The translations under genes and the position numbers were made by a program. A stretch of 61,830 bases of DNA from the NCBI GenBank assembly GCA_029211085.1, contig JARGFW010000008.1, forward strand, positions 1-61,830. Direction: 5' to 3'. The DNA is from Deferrisomatales bacterium. Lineage in GTDB: Bacteria > Desulfobacterota > Deferrisomatia > Deferrisomatales > JARGFW01. A model generated the notes under the pieces. It worked only from the letters and a program-made list of their open reading frames with translations, was not told the DNA's origin and did no database searches. Each line of letters starts with the position of its first letter. Position 1 is the stretch's first letter. Positions 15,804-28,500 of this stretch are shown here, one piece after another.

Positions 15804-16225
15804 TCCCGCACATACAGGGTGACTGTTGCGGTGTTGGCGTCCCCGATTCCCGTGCAGGTCATGGTCAACGGACTCTGCACCCACGGGGAGACCACGGTGG
15901 TGGTGTCCTGCGCCATCGGGTAGAGCTGCACCGAGGCGCTGGTGGAGACCCCGGCAATGACCGCCCCGAGTGTGTCCACCCCGTTCGCGTCCGTCAGGCC
16001 ACACGTCCACACCCCCGTGGGGGCGTCACCGCCGTCTCCCGGGTTGGTCACCACGCGCTCGATGTAGCCGCGCATGAGCGACACGGTACCCGTAGCGTTG
16101 GTGGCGTCTGCCACCGCGGAGCAGACATGCACCGCCACGGTTCCCGGGGTCTTGGTGCACGTAATCGTGCCAGCGGCAAAGGCGGGGCCAGCGAGCAGGA
16201 GCAGGGCGAGCAGGATTCGCTTCAT
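15800..16225 (-). CDS. Secreted protein with signal peptide
   Basis: 141 residues from ATG 16225 (AGAAGGAGACACCCC upstream). The first 17 residues, MKRILLALLLLAGPAFA, form a textbook Sec signal peptide with an AxA-type cleavage site. The mature part is Thr/Val-rich beta sequence with several cysteines (TITC, VHVC, VWTCG, TMTC), suggesting disulphides in the periplasm or outer surface. A late-expressed exported protein could alter the cell envelope, for example in superinfection exclusion or virion decoration; the role is inference. Confidence 0.65.
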   Translation of the reverse strand: MKRILLALLLLAGPAFAAGTITCTKTPGTVAVHVCSAVADATNATGTVSLMRGYIERVVTNPGDGGDAPTGVWTCGLTDANGVDTLGAVIAGVSTSASVQLYPMAQDTTTVVSPWVQSPLTMTCTGIGDANTATVTLYVRE

Positions 16226-16238
16226 GGGGTGTCTCCTT

Positions 16239-16505
16239 CTACCGTGGAAGTTGGGTGTGCACGTCACCGAGCCAAACCCACAGGCCCCGGCCGATGGCCG
16301 AGAATAGGAACAGGATGACGGCGGTGACGGCCAGCTTTGTGGACACGCTGCGGGCCTGGTCCATGCTCTTCGCCAGACCCACCATGGCCGGCCAAGTGTG
16401 GTCAAATTCCTCCTGCGAGATTGAGAACCGGCACGCATGCTGCGGGCTGATAGCCGCGGCAATGGCGTGGATGTCCGCGTCCGTGAGCGTCCGTTGCTCT
16501 GCCAT
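16239..16505 (-). CDS. Membrane protein with C-terminal transmembrane span
   Basis: 88 residues. A soluble N-terminus with CRFSISQEEFDHTW is followed by a span (TKLAVTAVILFLFSAIGRGLWVWL). Proteins with this layout are common near phage tail and lysis genes and are sometimes annotated as holin-like, but there is only one clear span. It is the first gene after the operator at 16536-16560 and probably heads a cassette with the fibre genes. Confidence 0.6.
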   Translation of the reverse strand: MAEQRTLTDADIHAIAAAISPQHACRFSISQEEFDHTWPAMVGLAKSMDQARSVSTKLAVTAVILFLFSAIGRGLWVWLGDVHTQLPR

Positions 16506-16535
16506 CGCGTGCCCTCGTCCCGGGTGATGTTGCCC

Positions 16536-16560
16536 ACTGGGTGTAATGATACCTGCCAGT
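16536..16560. promoter_or_regulatory. Operator-like inverted repeat ACTGG-N15-CCAGT (site 3)
   Basis: Third copy of the 25-bp element, in the 67-nt gap after the giant gene and before the 16505-10754 tail cassette. Flanks match the other copies (CCC/CA before, TGGT after). It suggests separate control of this cassette, for example lysogenic conversion genes. Confidence 0.65.
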
Positions 16561-16572
16561 TGGTGGTACGCG

Positions 16573-19500
16573 CTACCTATAGAGTAAGCTCGACTCCGAG
16601 TCCTCGATATAGCGCTGCAGTTTCTCGACCACCCTGTCCATGCGTGCCGAGAACCCCGTCACGATGCGTTCGTAGTCGGCGTCGGAGGTGTTCGGGTTGC
16701 GCAAGCGCTTCTTCATGGCGGACTCGGTGTCCTCGAGCTCCCGTTCCATGCGCTTGATGTTCCACTCGCGGGACTCGTTCGGGTCGTAGTCGTAGAGGTT
16801 CACACCCACCAGACGAGCCAGTGCGTTGACATGGCTGGAGCGCGGGCGCCCCTGACTGTCCAGGGTTCCGGTCAGGGCGTCTACCTCTTTGCCCAGGAAG
16901 CCGCGGCCGCCCAGGTTGATCCACGTCGGGGCCGCCATGTTGTAGGCGTAGAGCAAGACCTGCTGCAGTTTCTCGGCGGGCGGTGCGTACTCATCCACGA
17001 TGGGCCGTTCCGTGAAAGGGTCGATGCCGGTCTGGATGGCTGTCGAGATGTCCCAGATCGGCGACCCACCGACACCGAGGCCGGAGAGCAGCTTGGTCAG
17101 GTCGGCGAACTCCCGGTCTTCGCCGGCCAAGCGGCCCAGGGAACGCGCAGCCTCGCTCCACGCCGACCAGGGGAAGAAGTAGCCGATGTCCACGACCTTC
17201 CAGCGGCCGTACTCGTCCTTGACGGGCAGCAGGTAGACGTGGCCCCGTTCCCGAATCCACTCCGGCATGGCCTCCATGAGTTTTTCGTAATCGTCCTCGT
17301 CCACGTCGAGGATGTGCGCGATCAGGTAAGGCAGGACGGCGGCTCCGGCCATCAGCGGGGCGGCCTGCATCGGGTGGTTGAGCATGCTGTCGAGCACGCG
17401 CGGCAAGACCTTCAGGGTGTAGGTCAGGAAGGGGATGCCCAGGTACGACTCGCGGGCCGTCTTGACTTCCTGGCGCACGTCCGAGTAGTCGAACAGCCAC
17501 TTGTGCGCCTCCATGGCCGCATCGGCGGCTGGCAACTCCTGCCGCTCTATGGCGTCGATGATTTTGGCAGTCTTGCCCAGGGCTTCCATCAACTGGTACA
17601 CGTCGCCGGTCAGGTTCTCGAACTTCCCGAACCACAGGCCGATGGTGCTCAGGAAGCCCGCGTCTCCCTGGCGTTGGAGCATGTCGAGAAAGGCGGTCTC
17701 GATGCGCGCCAGTTCGGTGTTCGAGAACGTCGCCTCGGTCACGCCATAGCGCTTGGCGATCTTCCAGTACGCACCGTTGCGGCGGATCTCGCCGAAAGCG
17801 CGGGCCATGAGCGGAGCCACGCGGTGCCAGGGGACGCCGGAGAGGCCCAGCATCAGGCCGTTGGAGACGAAGTTGCGGACCTGGCCGCTGACGTTGGCCG
17901 CGGTCTTCGCCCACTTCCACGTGCGCATGGTCTTGCGCAGCACCTTGTCGAGCTTGCCGGTCGCGCCGGTGTCCCCGATAGTGTTTTGCACCACGCCCAC
18001 CAGGTCGTTGACGATCTCCTTGCGCACCGCCATGCCGGCCAGCGGACCATACTTGCGGCCCATGGGCACCTGCGCCCAGCCAGCCGGCAACTGGGTGCCC
18101 TCGGGCGGCCCGAACTCTTTGACCAGGGCTTCCATGCGTTCCGCGGTGCGTTCGGCCGACGCCCGGGTGGCTTCCGGGTAGGTGTGCACCTGCTTGCGAA
18201 TCCGCTCTGCCTCCTGCGCCAGCCAGAACACGCTGACCAGCTTGCCACCCTGCAGGCGTGGCTTGCCGCGGACCTGCTTGCCCACGTTGTAGCCCTTGGC
18301 CTTGCCCTTGTTCCAGTCGAACGGGTCCACGGTGGCCGTGCGCCGCCCCACCTCTGCGTGCTCCAACATGGCTTCGGCGCGATTCTCGCCGACCACCCCG
18401 GGCAGGGCCTCGGGGCTCACGTTCTGTTTGTCAACGGCGGTTTCAACGAGCGTGGAGGCTTTGATCGTGAAGGTGCCGTCCGCGTTCTTTTTGTACTGGT
18501 ACCACTTGCCGAAGCGCTTCCACCCGGTTGCCGTAAAGGTCGGGTGCCCGCCCGGGGATGTCCCCGTCTTGCGCTGGGCCGCCTTGCCCTTGCCGGCGCG
18601 CAAGGCATTGGCTGCCGTGGCACTGCCGAAGAACGACTCAAGGTCGGCGGCCGGCACCGCCTCATGCCGGATCACCCGGCGCTTGCGCTGGATGCGCTGG
18701 AGGTTGAAGGTGCCGTCTGCGTTGGTCGTGTACCGCCATGGGCCGAGCTGGTACCCGGGGTTCTCCTGCCACGACCATTCCACCAGCGACCCGGGCAGCA
18801 CCCACTCGGCATGCCGGGCAATGTCGGAGAGCCAGTCGAGGATGGCCATGTCGCGCATGGGGATCGAGTACGCACGGCTGACCAGGTAGGCCGGGTCCAA
18901 CACCTCGCCCATGGCGTTGCGTTGTTCCTCGGGCAGGTTCCTGCGCTTCTTGGTGTAGGACAGGTTCAGCCCCTTCCCGGAACTGATGGCGGCGACGTTC
19001 TCGTCGCCCAGCAGGTGCTTGAGATAGACGCGCGGCAGGTACTCGCCGCGGTGCTGCTCCATCACGTCTTCTGGTAGCAACCCATGGGACACCAGCAACT
19101 CGCCGATGCGCTCCACCGTCTGCTTGGCGGTCTCAGTGGCCTTGCGCCACCGCTCCGGCACGCTGGCGAGGTCGGCGTCCTTGGTGGTGAGGTAGGCGTA
19201 GATCGCCTGTGCGTCTTCCCCGGCGGCGTCCCGGAAGAGTTTGTAGAGGCGCGAGGTCTCTTCCTTGATGGCCCCAAGGGCGCCCAGGGCGCGGTGCCGG
19301 CGGGCGTAGAACTCCTTGGCGTTCTCCAGGGACAGCAGCGGCGAGGCGATGAATCGGTCCAGCCGGTCGATGACGCCGTTGGCCTTCTCTCGCAACGAGG
19401 TGCGTACCGCCTGTTGGGCGGGGGTGGGGTTGGTGGCTGTGGCCAGGGAGAAGTCGGTGGTGCCGGAGAAGGGGATCACCTGCGCCAAAGGCTTGCCGAT

Positions 19501-22500
19501 GATGTCTGTAAGTTGGCCGATCAACCCCTCCGGCCCACCCAGCATCTCAAGGGTGTCTGCGTCTTCCTGTAGACCAGATACGTGGTCTGCAATGTACGTT
19601 GAGTTCGGGTATGCGCTGCCCATGGCTACTTCCCAAAATTCCCATTTCGCACGCCTCGCCAGTTCTACTGCAACGGCCTCCGCTCGTTTGGAGTCCTCGG
19701 TGGTTTTCGGTAGATCACCGGGGTAATGGCGATACCTCTGGAATGTCGCCTCAGCATCCTGCGCAAGACGCGCTTTGAGTTGTTCCACGCCGCGCGATTC
19801 CCACAGCGCCTCGATCTCACGGAACAGTACGGAATCGTACGGGTCTTCCATGAAATCCAACTCTGTATTGGGATCGCGCGATTGGACCAGTCGCGTAACG
19901 CCACCCCAGAACTGCTCTGGTGTCTTCTCGTGCTTGCCTTGCAAATTAACCACATCGAAGGATGTTGGCGTACTGCTACGCCTTGTGCCTCGATTCCCTT
20001 CACCTTTGGCCAGCGCCCCGCTCTCCAGCGCCCGAAACACGTCGTCGGCCGATCGGTAGCCCAGACCGCGCAGGGCGTTGCCGATGCGCTCGAACGTCTC
20101 GCGCAGCTGCTGGAAGATGCGCTGCACCACCGCGGGGATGTTGGCCTTGTCGCCCATGGACCAGCGTGCGTACGCATCGGCCCGGGTCTCCCGGCCGCTC
20201 TTCTGCCCAGCCGGGTATTTGCGATCCAGCACCGCCTGGTCGGCGGCAGAGATGAGCCCCTGGCTCTCGGCAGCGTGGAACAGCTCGTGGTAGCCGGTGG
20301 CTTCCGTGGCCCCGTCCAGCGCCAGCCGGATGACCGACTGGACTGTGCCGTCCAACCCAGTCAGTGGGGTGTGGACACCGGCGATCTTGCCGCCCTCGAC
20401 GCCGTGTGCCGCAAATGACGCCCTGGCGTCCCCCAGGTGGTCAGGATCGATCGAGCCGACGATCTGCAGCCTTACGGGCAGGCCGGCCAAAGCCCTGTCT
20501 ATGGCCCCCTGGATGCGCTCCACGGCCGACATGGAGAGCGTGGGGCCATCCGTGGCGAGGGCTAGGTCTTGCTCTCCTCGTAGGGCCGCGGGTCCAGTTT
20601 GTCGGCCGCCATCCGTTGCATCTGCTGCAACTCCCGGCTGGCCTGCGGCCCCAGAGGACTCGGAGGTGAGAACGCTGCCATCACCGGTGCGAAGTCGAGA
20701 CCCGCTTTTGCCCAAATTTCGGAGATCGTCGTGTATGCCGCTCGCGCGGTCTCCGTATTTTTCGTAGAAGTCATAAAGCATCTCCTCCAGGGCGGCCAGG
20801 TTGGTGTGCGTGAGCTTGCTGTAGATCACGGCCAGGGTCTTGGTGTACCGCTCGTCGTGCCCCTGCACCAGGCTGTGGTTGTACTCGTGCACCAGAGTAT
20901 GCACGAACGAGCTGGCACGCAAGAAACTCGGGTCGTTCCCTTGTTCAATGTAGCCGATGTAAAACTCATTGAGCATGAGTGTCGCGTCGACCGAGAACGG
21001 ATTGATCGCATACACCTCATAGCCTACCACGTTCGGGTTGGAGCGGAAGCCGTGGATGCCCGGGTCAACGGTGATGGCCAAGTCGATGCGCTTCTCACCG
21101 CTCGCCTCCAGCATGTTGTTGAATGCTGCGTAGACCTCGGCCATGGACTGGAATAGGTCGGTGTTCTTGTTGAACACGCCCCTGGCGGTGGACACGTCCT
21201 TCGGGTCCGTGAATGGGATCAGCACCTTGATGCCGGCCACTTCCGGGGCGGCCTCCATCATGGCCCTGAAGGCCGCCTTCTCCATCTCGAACTGTTCCAG
21301 CGCGCGCGCCTGCGTCTTCTCGTCCACCGCATCCTTCACGGCACGGGCGATTTCTCCGTTCAGCCGCGTGCGGTTCTGGATGAAAGGGTAGTCCATACTG
21401 CTCACCGCAGTGGTCTCGTCAAATTCCACAACCACCTCGAACCCAGGTTTGCTATACATGCCCTTCAGGTTGTAGTTGTATGCCTCGATGTGTTGTAGCA
21501 GCAACCCCTTGTTGTAGGTAGAGATTGGTATCGAGTATTTCCCCTGATATGAACTGAACGGCCCGTCCGATGGGATGAAATACACCGTGAGCGTGTTGCC
21601 GAGCATGTCGAGCTTGACCGGGTCAAACGCCTGCTTTAACGCTCGCAGCGGTTTAACGACCGTGGTCTCCTCTTGCCCGTAAATGTCCGTGTAGGTGACG
21701 GTCGCCGGCGCACGTAGGTTCTTGATGTATTGCTTGATCTTCGTATTCAACTCAGCCGGGTCGGCCTCATAGGTGCCGAGCGACTTCGCCTCGTTTCTGT
21801 CGGCGTAGAGCGACAACTTGAGTTCGGTGCCTTCCGCTTCTCCGGGGCGCTGCGGGCGGGTCAACAGATCCAGCTTGGCGCCGCTAATCAACTCTCCTCG
21901 CGTGGCCCGCAGGGTGGTCGTTTGCCCTCCCTTGGTCGTGCGGAGTTCCATCGACGCAGGTGCCAGGAGGAACGCTGCCTTCGCCAGACCATAGCCGCCG
22001 CGGGTATCGGTGCCGCTCTTGCCCTTGGCGCCCAAGCCCAGGAAGTGCTGCTTGACCTGGGCTTGTGTCATCCCAGTGCCGTTGTCGGTCACCGTGAACA
22101 CCGTCATGTCGCCGTTGGATTCTGCCGAGTCCCACCGGTAGATGCGGTCTACCTGCAAGTTGATGTGCCGCCCCTTGGCCGCCCGCCTGGCCGGGAAAGA
22201 GTCCAGCGCGTTCTGCACCAGCTCGTTGACCAGTGTACCTTCCAGGTCGTTGTTGACGATGTCCTTCATCAGGGTGGGCAGCAGGTTCTCGGTATCAGGC
22301 TTAAACCGTGCGTCGGCCACCCGCGAGGCGTCCATCAGCGGTCCAGGCTCTAGGACCAGTGTGTTGGCTCCCTCGTCGTAGATGAGTTGGCCGTATGGTT
22401 TTTGGATCGTGAAGGTGCGTTGCCCCGGGGCCTTGTTGTAGCCGACACGCTCCACGGGTGCACCGAAGCGGTTGTCCGCGTTGCCGGCGGCCAACTGGAA

Positions 22501-25500
22501 GAGTTTGCCAAGTACCTTGCCGTTGTCCGGTTGCACGCGATCGGCACCGCTTTCCAGGTAGGCGGCTGCCAAGAGGTGTTCCGCTACGGACAGCGGGGTT
22601 TGCTTGGCGTCGGCTTCCCGGGCGATCCTCTCTGCAAGCGCGGTCCTGGGCGGCGGGCTGGGAGGCGGTGCCGGGGCGGGCGCAGGTGCGGGGGTTGGAA
22701 GGCTTCCCCCCTCCTCGTTGCGCACCATGAAGCGCACTTCCATGTCGTAGAGCCGGTCCAACACGGCGCGCAGGTTGGACTCTGGGAAGCGGCCCACCTT
22801 GCTCTTGCGGCCACCGCTGCCAACGTCCTGGAACCCGCGGGCACCCTCCATCAGATCCACCAGGGGCTGGTCGAGGAAGTAGCGCCCGCCGTCCTTCTTG
22901 GTGTGCGGCACGCGCAACTGGTAGGTGTCCGTGTCCGTGTCGCGGAAAATCACCACCCGGCCTTGGTTGGTGGGCAAGGCCACCACGTGTTCGCGGCTCT
23001 GGGCCAGCATCCACGCTGCCGCTTCTGCCGCGCCCACCGCACGCACCGAACGCAGTTCGTCAACGGTGTCGTGTTTGGTCTCCGGGACCAGGATGCCCTG
23101 GGCCTGGGTGCCGTCTGCACGGGTGAAGTTGATGATGCTACCCTTCTCGACCCGTGCGTAGCCGGCCAGGAGGTTGCCCGTGACGATGTACTGGGTGCTC
23201 TCGGTCTCCTGCGGGATCAGGTTGTCCCACTGGTTGCGTATTGTGCCGCGGAAGTCTTGCCGGCTGCCGGCCAACAGGCCGTACTGCACCATTCGCAGCC
23301 GTAGCGACTGGTTGGCATGGGCCAGGGCGAAGGTGAATTTGATCTTGCTGCGCGCCGCAGGGTTGCCGCTGCTGGTCGTGATGGAGACCCCGGTCACGAC
23401 CGCAGGCACCCGCACGCCGGTCTCTTCGTCCAGCATGAGCTCGTGCGAACTGCCGATCTGGAACTGTTCCAGCATTTCCTCGGCCTGTTCGAGGGTGCGG
23501 CGCGCGTCTTGGATGGTCGCGTCGATCCCCAGTGTGGATTTTTCGGCGGCCACGGCTTCGTCGCGCCGCTGGTTCAACACGTCCAGCCATTCCGCAGAAG
23601 CAGCGCGCATCGCGGTGCGCTGGTCCTGCATCAGCATGAGCGGGTCTTGGCCGCCCAGGGCCTTGTGGATCATCTCCTCCAGCGTCTTCCTGGAGAAGGG
23701 TTTGCGCAGGTTGCGGGCTACCACCTCTTCCAGGACCGCGTCGGTGGCAAAGGGGTTGTCGGGGTCGGTGCCGGCGTGCAGGATGTCCGTGCGTACCGTG
23801 CGTGCCCTGTAGTCGTAGTTCTTGGTCTCTAGGTTGTTCTGGCCGATCTCATCGAGGTACTCGATGTGGGCCGTGAACATCTCGGAGACTTCGGTGTAGA
23901 ACTGTTCTTGCAACGCCGCGGAGAACAGGGCAATTTTGCCAGAGACCTTGCGGAAAGCGTCTTCCGTCTGCCCGTTCCCGCCGCCGGCAATCCCTACCGG
24001 GTCGTTCAGCGTATCGTTGATGTCGCGGTTTGCCTGCAGCCACTGCACGACCATGGCATCGCCGTACTCGTTGAGCATGTCCGGCACGTCCTGGCTGAAC
24101 GCGCTGGACGAGTCGGCGGTGGTGTTGGCACTCATGGACTTCAGCTTCTTCTCCAAGACCACCGCCGGGCGGGTCTCTGCGGGTAGCGCCGTATTGAAGA
24201 AGGTGTAGGACGGGCGTTCGACCTGGCCCTTGCGGAAGATGCGCCCCAGCATCTGCACGACCGTGTCCACGTTCAGGTCTGCCTGGGCGATAATCATGTG
24301 CCGCGGGCGCTTGTCGGTCACCAGGTGGTGCCCACCGGGCTGCGGGATGTCCTTGGTGGGGTGGAGGGACAAGCCAGTGGAACCGGCGCGGTTGATGATG
24401 AGAGCGTCGTAGCCGGGGTCTTGATTGAGGTTGAACGCCTTGATCGCGCGCTTCCTGTCGCGGTCCTGGCGACTGCGCTTCTCGATGATGTGCCGGTCGC
24501 CGTCCATGTTGATCCGCAGGTCGCGGCCGGTGATCTCCCCCACGCGCAGCCCGGCTTGCTCCATGCGGGTGCGCATGTGGTCGATCGGGGAACCTGGCAC
24601 CCAGGTGTGCAGGGTTTCCAGCTTCCGCTTGAGGCGCACGTAGACGGCGTAGGAGTCCGGTGCATGCCTGGCCAACTGCGCCTCGGTCATGTAGTGCTTC
24701 GTCTTGTTCCCGCGCGGGTCTTTGACGGTGTATTTCAGCGTGTTGCGCAGGCCCTTGAGCAGTACCGCGTTGAACCCCTGGCGTATCTCATCGCCGACGA
24801 CAAGCCCTTCCGCCGCCATGAGGTCGTTGAGGAACGAACCCATGGTGTGCATGATCCCGATGATAGGTTTGGCACCGTTGCCGTTGTCCCACACCGCCAC
24901 CGCTTCGTCCGCCACGGCAGAAGCCTTGATCGCCAGCAGCATCTGCGCGACGTAGTTGTGGACGATCGAAGCGAAGTTCGCACCCTCGATACCGAAACTA
25001 TCCGGTGCCGCTGAAGCAGTGTGGCCTGCTTCTGCTGCGACTGCAGCCCAGTCTATTTCCGCGTTGAGTTCGTTGCTGAAGGTGATGAGGCTGCGTAATT
25101 CGGCGGTGAGTTTGTCGGCTTCTTTGACATCGCGGGCTTTATTGGCTTCGTCGGTCTTGGTCCGCATCAACTTGATGTGCGAGAAGTCCTGTTCCCGGCG
25201 CACGTGTTGACCACGCTCGGTCAGGAAGCGTGAGACGACCTGCTGCAGGGCCACAGAACCGCGGTGCATGGCGGTGGTGAGGTCAGCAAACGACAAGCCG
25301 GACGTGCCCAGCACGGTGCGGTAGTAGAGTGGCATGTTCCCCGGGCGCTTGGCGAATGTCGCACTCATGTAGAGCACGCCCTGGGCTTCGGCAATCATGC
25401 TGCGCACGTACTCGGCGCTCGTCTGCTTCTCGCGGCCCTGCGCGTCCCTACGGGGGGTGGGGGTACGCCCGCCGCGGCCAACAGCGGCTTCTCCACCAGC

Positions 25501-28500
25501 GGCGTGGGCTTCGTCCAGGATGACGATGTTTTCCTTGGCGAGTTCGGAAAGGATGGTGCGTTGGATGCCGTGCCGGGTGATCTGTGAGTAGTTGGTGAAC
25601 AACACGTCGTAGCCGTTGTTCGCCAAATACTCGGACGGGTTCTCTGCCATCTCCCGGTACGTGGCAGCGCTCTTCTGCCCGGCCCCGCCCTGCTTGTGGA
25701 ACACCGTCTCCCCATCGGCGCCGACCACGTTTGCCTCAGCGTTCCCGCTCATGATAAACGGCGTCGCTTCGTGGCCGATGTCGTTCAGGTCGCGGTGCAT
25801 GTCCGAAAAAAGATTAGCCTTCTCGGTGACGAAGATCGGGCGCAACCCCTGCAGGTTGGCATACCGGATAATCGCGGCGGCCACCCGGCCCTTGCCAATG
25901 CCGGTCATGTCGCCTTCGATCATCCCCATGCCACTGTCGATGGCGTCAATGGTCAGGGCCAGGGCGTCGATCTGCTCGGCAGACAACCGTGGCTCTCCAC
26001 TGGCGGTGGTGTAGAGCTCTTCCTTCGCCGCGTACCCAAGTTTACCGGCGACCCAGGTGTCGAGATCGCCGTAGGCGTCTACGAGTTTTTGCAGGGCGCT
26101 CTGCGTGCCCTCGGCCTGGTTCCTGGGGATGAGGTTCTGCCCTGCCTCCCCGCGGGACACCGGCGTGTACGGGGTCTGGAGCCCGCTGGCGGGTGTCGGT
26201 GCCGGTGCCGCAGGGGCCGGGGTCGTCGGCTGGGCGATGCCGGCGAAGATCGCATCGAGGTCCACGGCGCGCACCTCGGCCCGGCTGGACATCTCCGGGT
26301 CTTGCAACTCGGTGCGTGCCTGGTTGTAGATCGCTTTGACGTACGGTTTGATCGCCTCGCCCAGGTTCCGCGCCAGCTCTACAGCGATCGCTTCCACAGT
26401 TTTGATGCCGGCCTTCATGTAGAGTCCGGCGATTTGCACGCCCGTGGTGACCAGCTCCGGGTCGATGCCGATGTTGAGTTTGGTCGGGCTCAACAGGCCC
26501 CGCATCTTTTCGTGCAGGGCGTCGAGTTTCGCCTGGTCCTCGGGCGAGAGGTTGCCGGTCAGCCCTCCGCGGTTGCCTCCCACAGGAGGCTGAACAGGCT
26601 CATCTCTTCCAGCAGTTCCTCCTTGGTCCGGTAGGGGCGCACCATCTCCTCCGCGCTTGCCGCCTTCCCCTCGTCCTCCAGTATCTGATCGATCGCCATC
26701 GCCTTGTCGCCCTTCGGGAGCCCGTCCGCCGCGGCCCCCTGGAGCCCGTCCAGGGCGTCCTGCAGGTTTTCCCCGTTCTCCTCCAGATCCGTCACCAGGT
26801 GCCCCAGGGCTGTCAGCAAATTCATTGGCTACCTCCTTTGCATCTAGGATTTTCGCCACTGCGTCGAAGTCTGCGGCAGACTCCACATCGCTAGGGCGTT
26901 CCGGTGCGTAGGTTGCATCAGGAGTGGCTTTCATCCCCTCGATGGTAATGAGACGAATCGGGAACGTCGTGCCCTGTTTGCGGTACACGTCGCCATCGAT
27001 GTCGATATTGTGGGTCACGTTGTAGTGGCTGTAAAGGTAGTTCAGGAAAACTCTATCCGTTTCGGACATGCGGCCGTTCTTGAAGTTGTGCCCGCCGATG
27101 ATGAACGCGGCCTTGCCGTTCTCGCCGATGGCACCCAATGACTCCGCCATAATCTGGTGCTCGATCTTCTTGAGCGGGTAGCCGTCTGCTTCCTGCACCT
27201 CCGCGGCCGTGCCAAACGGAGGGTTCGCCACCACGCGATCAAACGCACCTTCCATGCTCGGGTCGCCCACGTCCATGGCGTCTGCGTTCGACACCTGGAA
27301 GCCCTGCGCACGCAAGTGCTGCAGCCGCGGGCCGGAGTCCAACTCATTGGCCAACACGTTACCCGGGTTCTTGGCACCGGCCACCAGCATCCCGTTGCCA
27401 GCCGTGGGTTCGTAGACGCTCAGGGTGCCGTCCGTGTCGATACCCAGCCAGCGTTGCATGAGGTACGCCAACGGTGCCGGAGTGCTGTACTGCTGCAGTG
27501 CGACGCTGGTGCTGTCGCGCTGGGAGAGCCCGGCCTGCAGGTCGTAGAGTTCCTTGATCTGACGGAACTTCAGCACGTGGGCGGTCTCGGCCTGCATGAT
27601 CTCCCGCAGGCGCTGCACCACGCCGTACTCGAAAGCCTCTTCCACGTACTTGTGTTCGTAGCCCTTGCTTGGGTCCAGGTCGGTGACCGGCACCCCCATC
27701 AGCGTGGCGGCCCGCTGGCGCATGGTCTTGCGGTCGTGCTTTACGCCCGCGCGCAGGTCGGCGAGGAAGTGCCCGGCCAGTGCACCGGTGTTGACGAGCC
27801 CCGGGGCACCCACAGCCGGGTCGGCAGCGGCAGGGGCAGGGGGCGCTACGGGCGGCGCAGGGGGCGGTTCCGGGGCCGGGGTGTCTGGGGTAGAGGGCTG
27901 ACTCTCGGGCTGCGGCAAGGCGGCCTGCAGGGAGCGTAGGGCCTCCTTTTGCACACGGATGTCCCTGTAGGCCGCCGCCATGCGGGCCGCGTCCTGCTTC
28001 TCCTGCGCAGAAGCGTACCGAGCGCGGGCGTTGCCCAGTTCGTATTCGGCGTCGTCTATCGCCTCCCGGATGTCCGCTTCCGCTTGGGGAATCAGGGCGG
28101 GCGGGTAGTCATGGGCCGGGAGGATGTCGGCTTCCGGCACAGGCGTCCCACCGGTGTCGTAATACTCGCGCAGGTCGGGGGTGTGCCCCTGGTGCATGCG
28201 CTCTGGGGTAAGGACGGCGGGGGCCGGGGCTTCTGCCACTGCTGGCTGCCCGGCCGTCTTCCCGCCTGGTTCTGGTTCGGCTGCGCCCTCCGGTGCTGCA
28301 GGCGCACTCGCGGGCTGGGTGGTGTCGCTCTTGAGCCACTGTTTGAACTCAGCGACGGACATCTCAGTAATGTCCATGATGCGGTTGGGGCCGCTCGCGT
28401 CGTAGTTGCGCAGGTACAGGTCGGCCGCTTCGTCCAGGCTGCCGGCCCCCATGATGACCTTGTGCTCATCGAAGGTGCCGTCTGCGTTCTTCTGGTCCAC

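Noticed and set aside
16536-16560. Sigma54-type promoter (TGGCA...TGC) at operator site 3
   Set aside because: The spacing between GG and GC elements does not fit -24/-12 and the symmetric arms fit an operator better.
16831-19077. Long plus-strand ORF (748 codons) opposite the giant gene
   Set aside because: Composition is Gly/His/Arg/Val-rich shadow sequence, there is no RBS or operon context, and the opposite strand encodes a well-supported domain protein.
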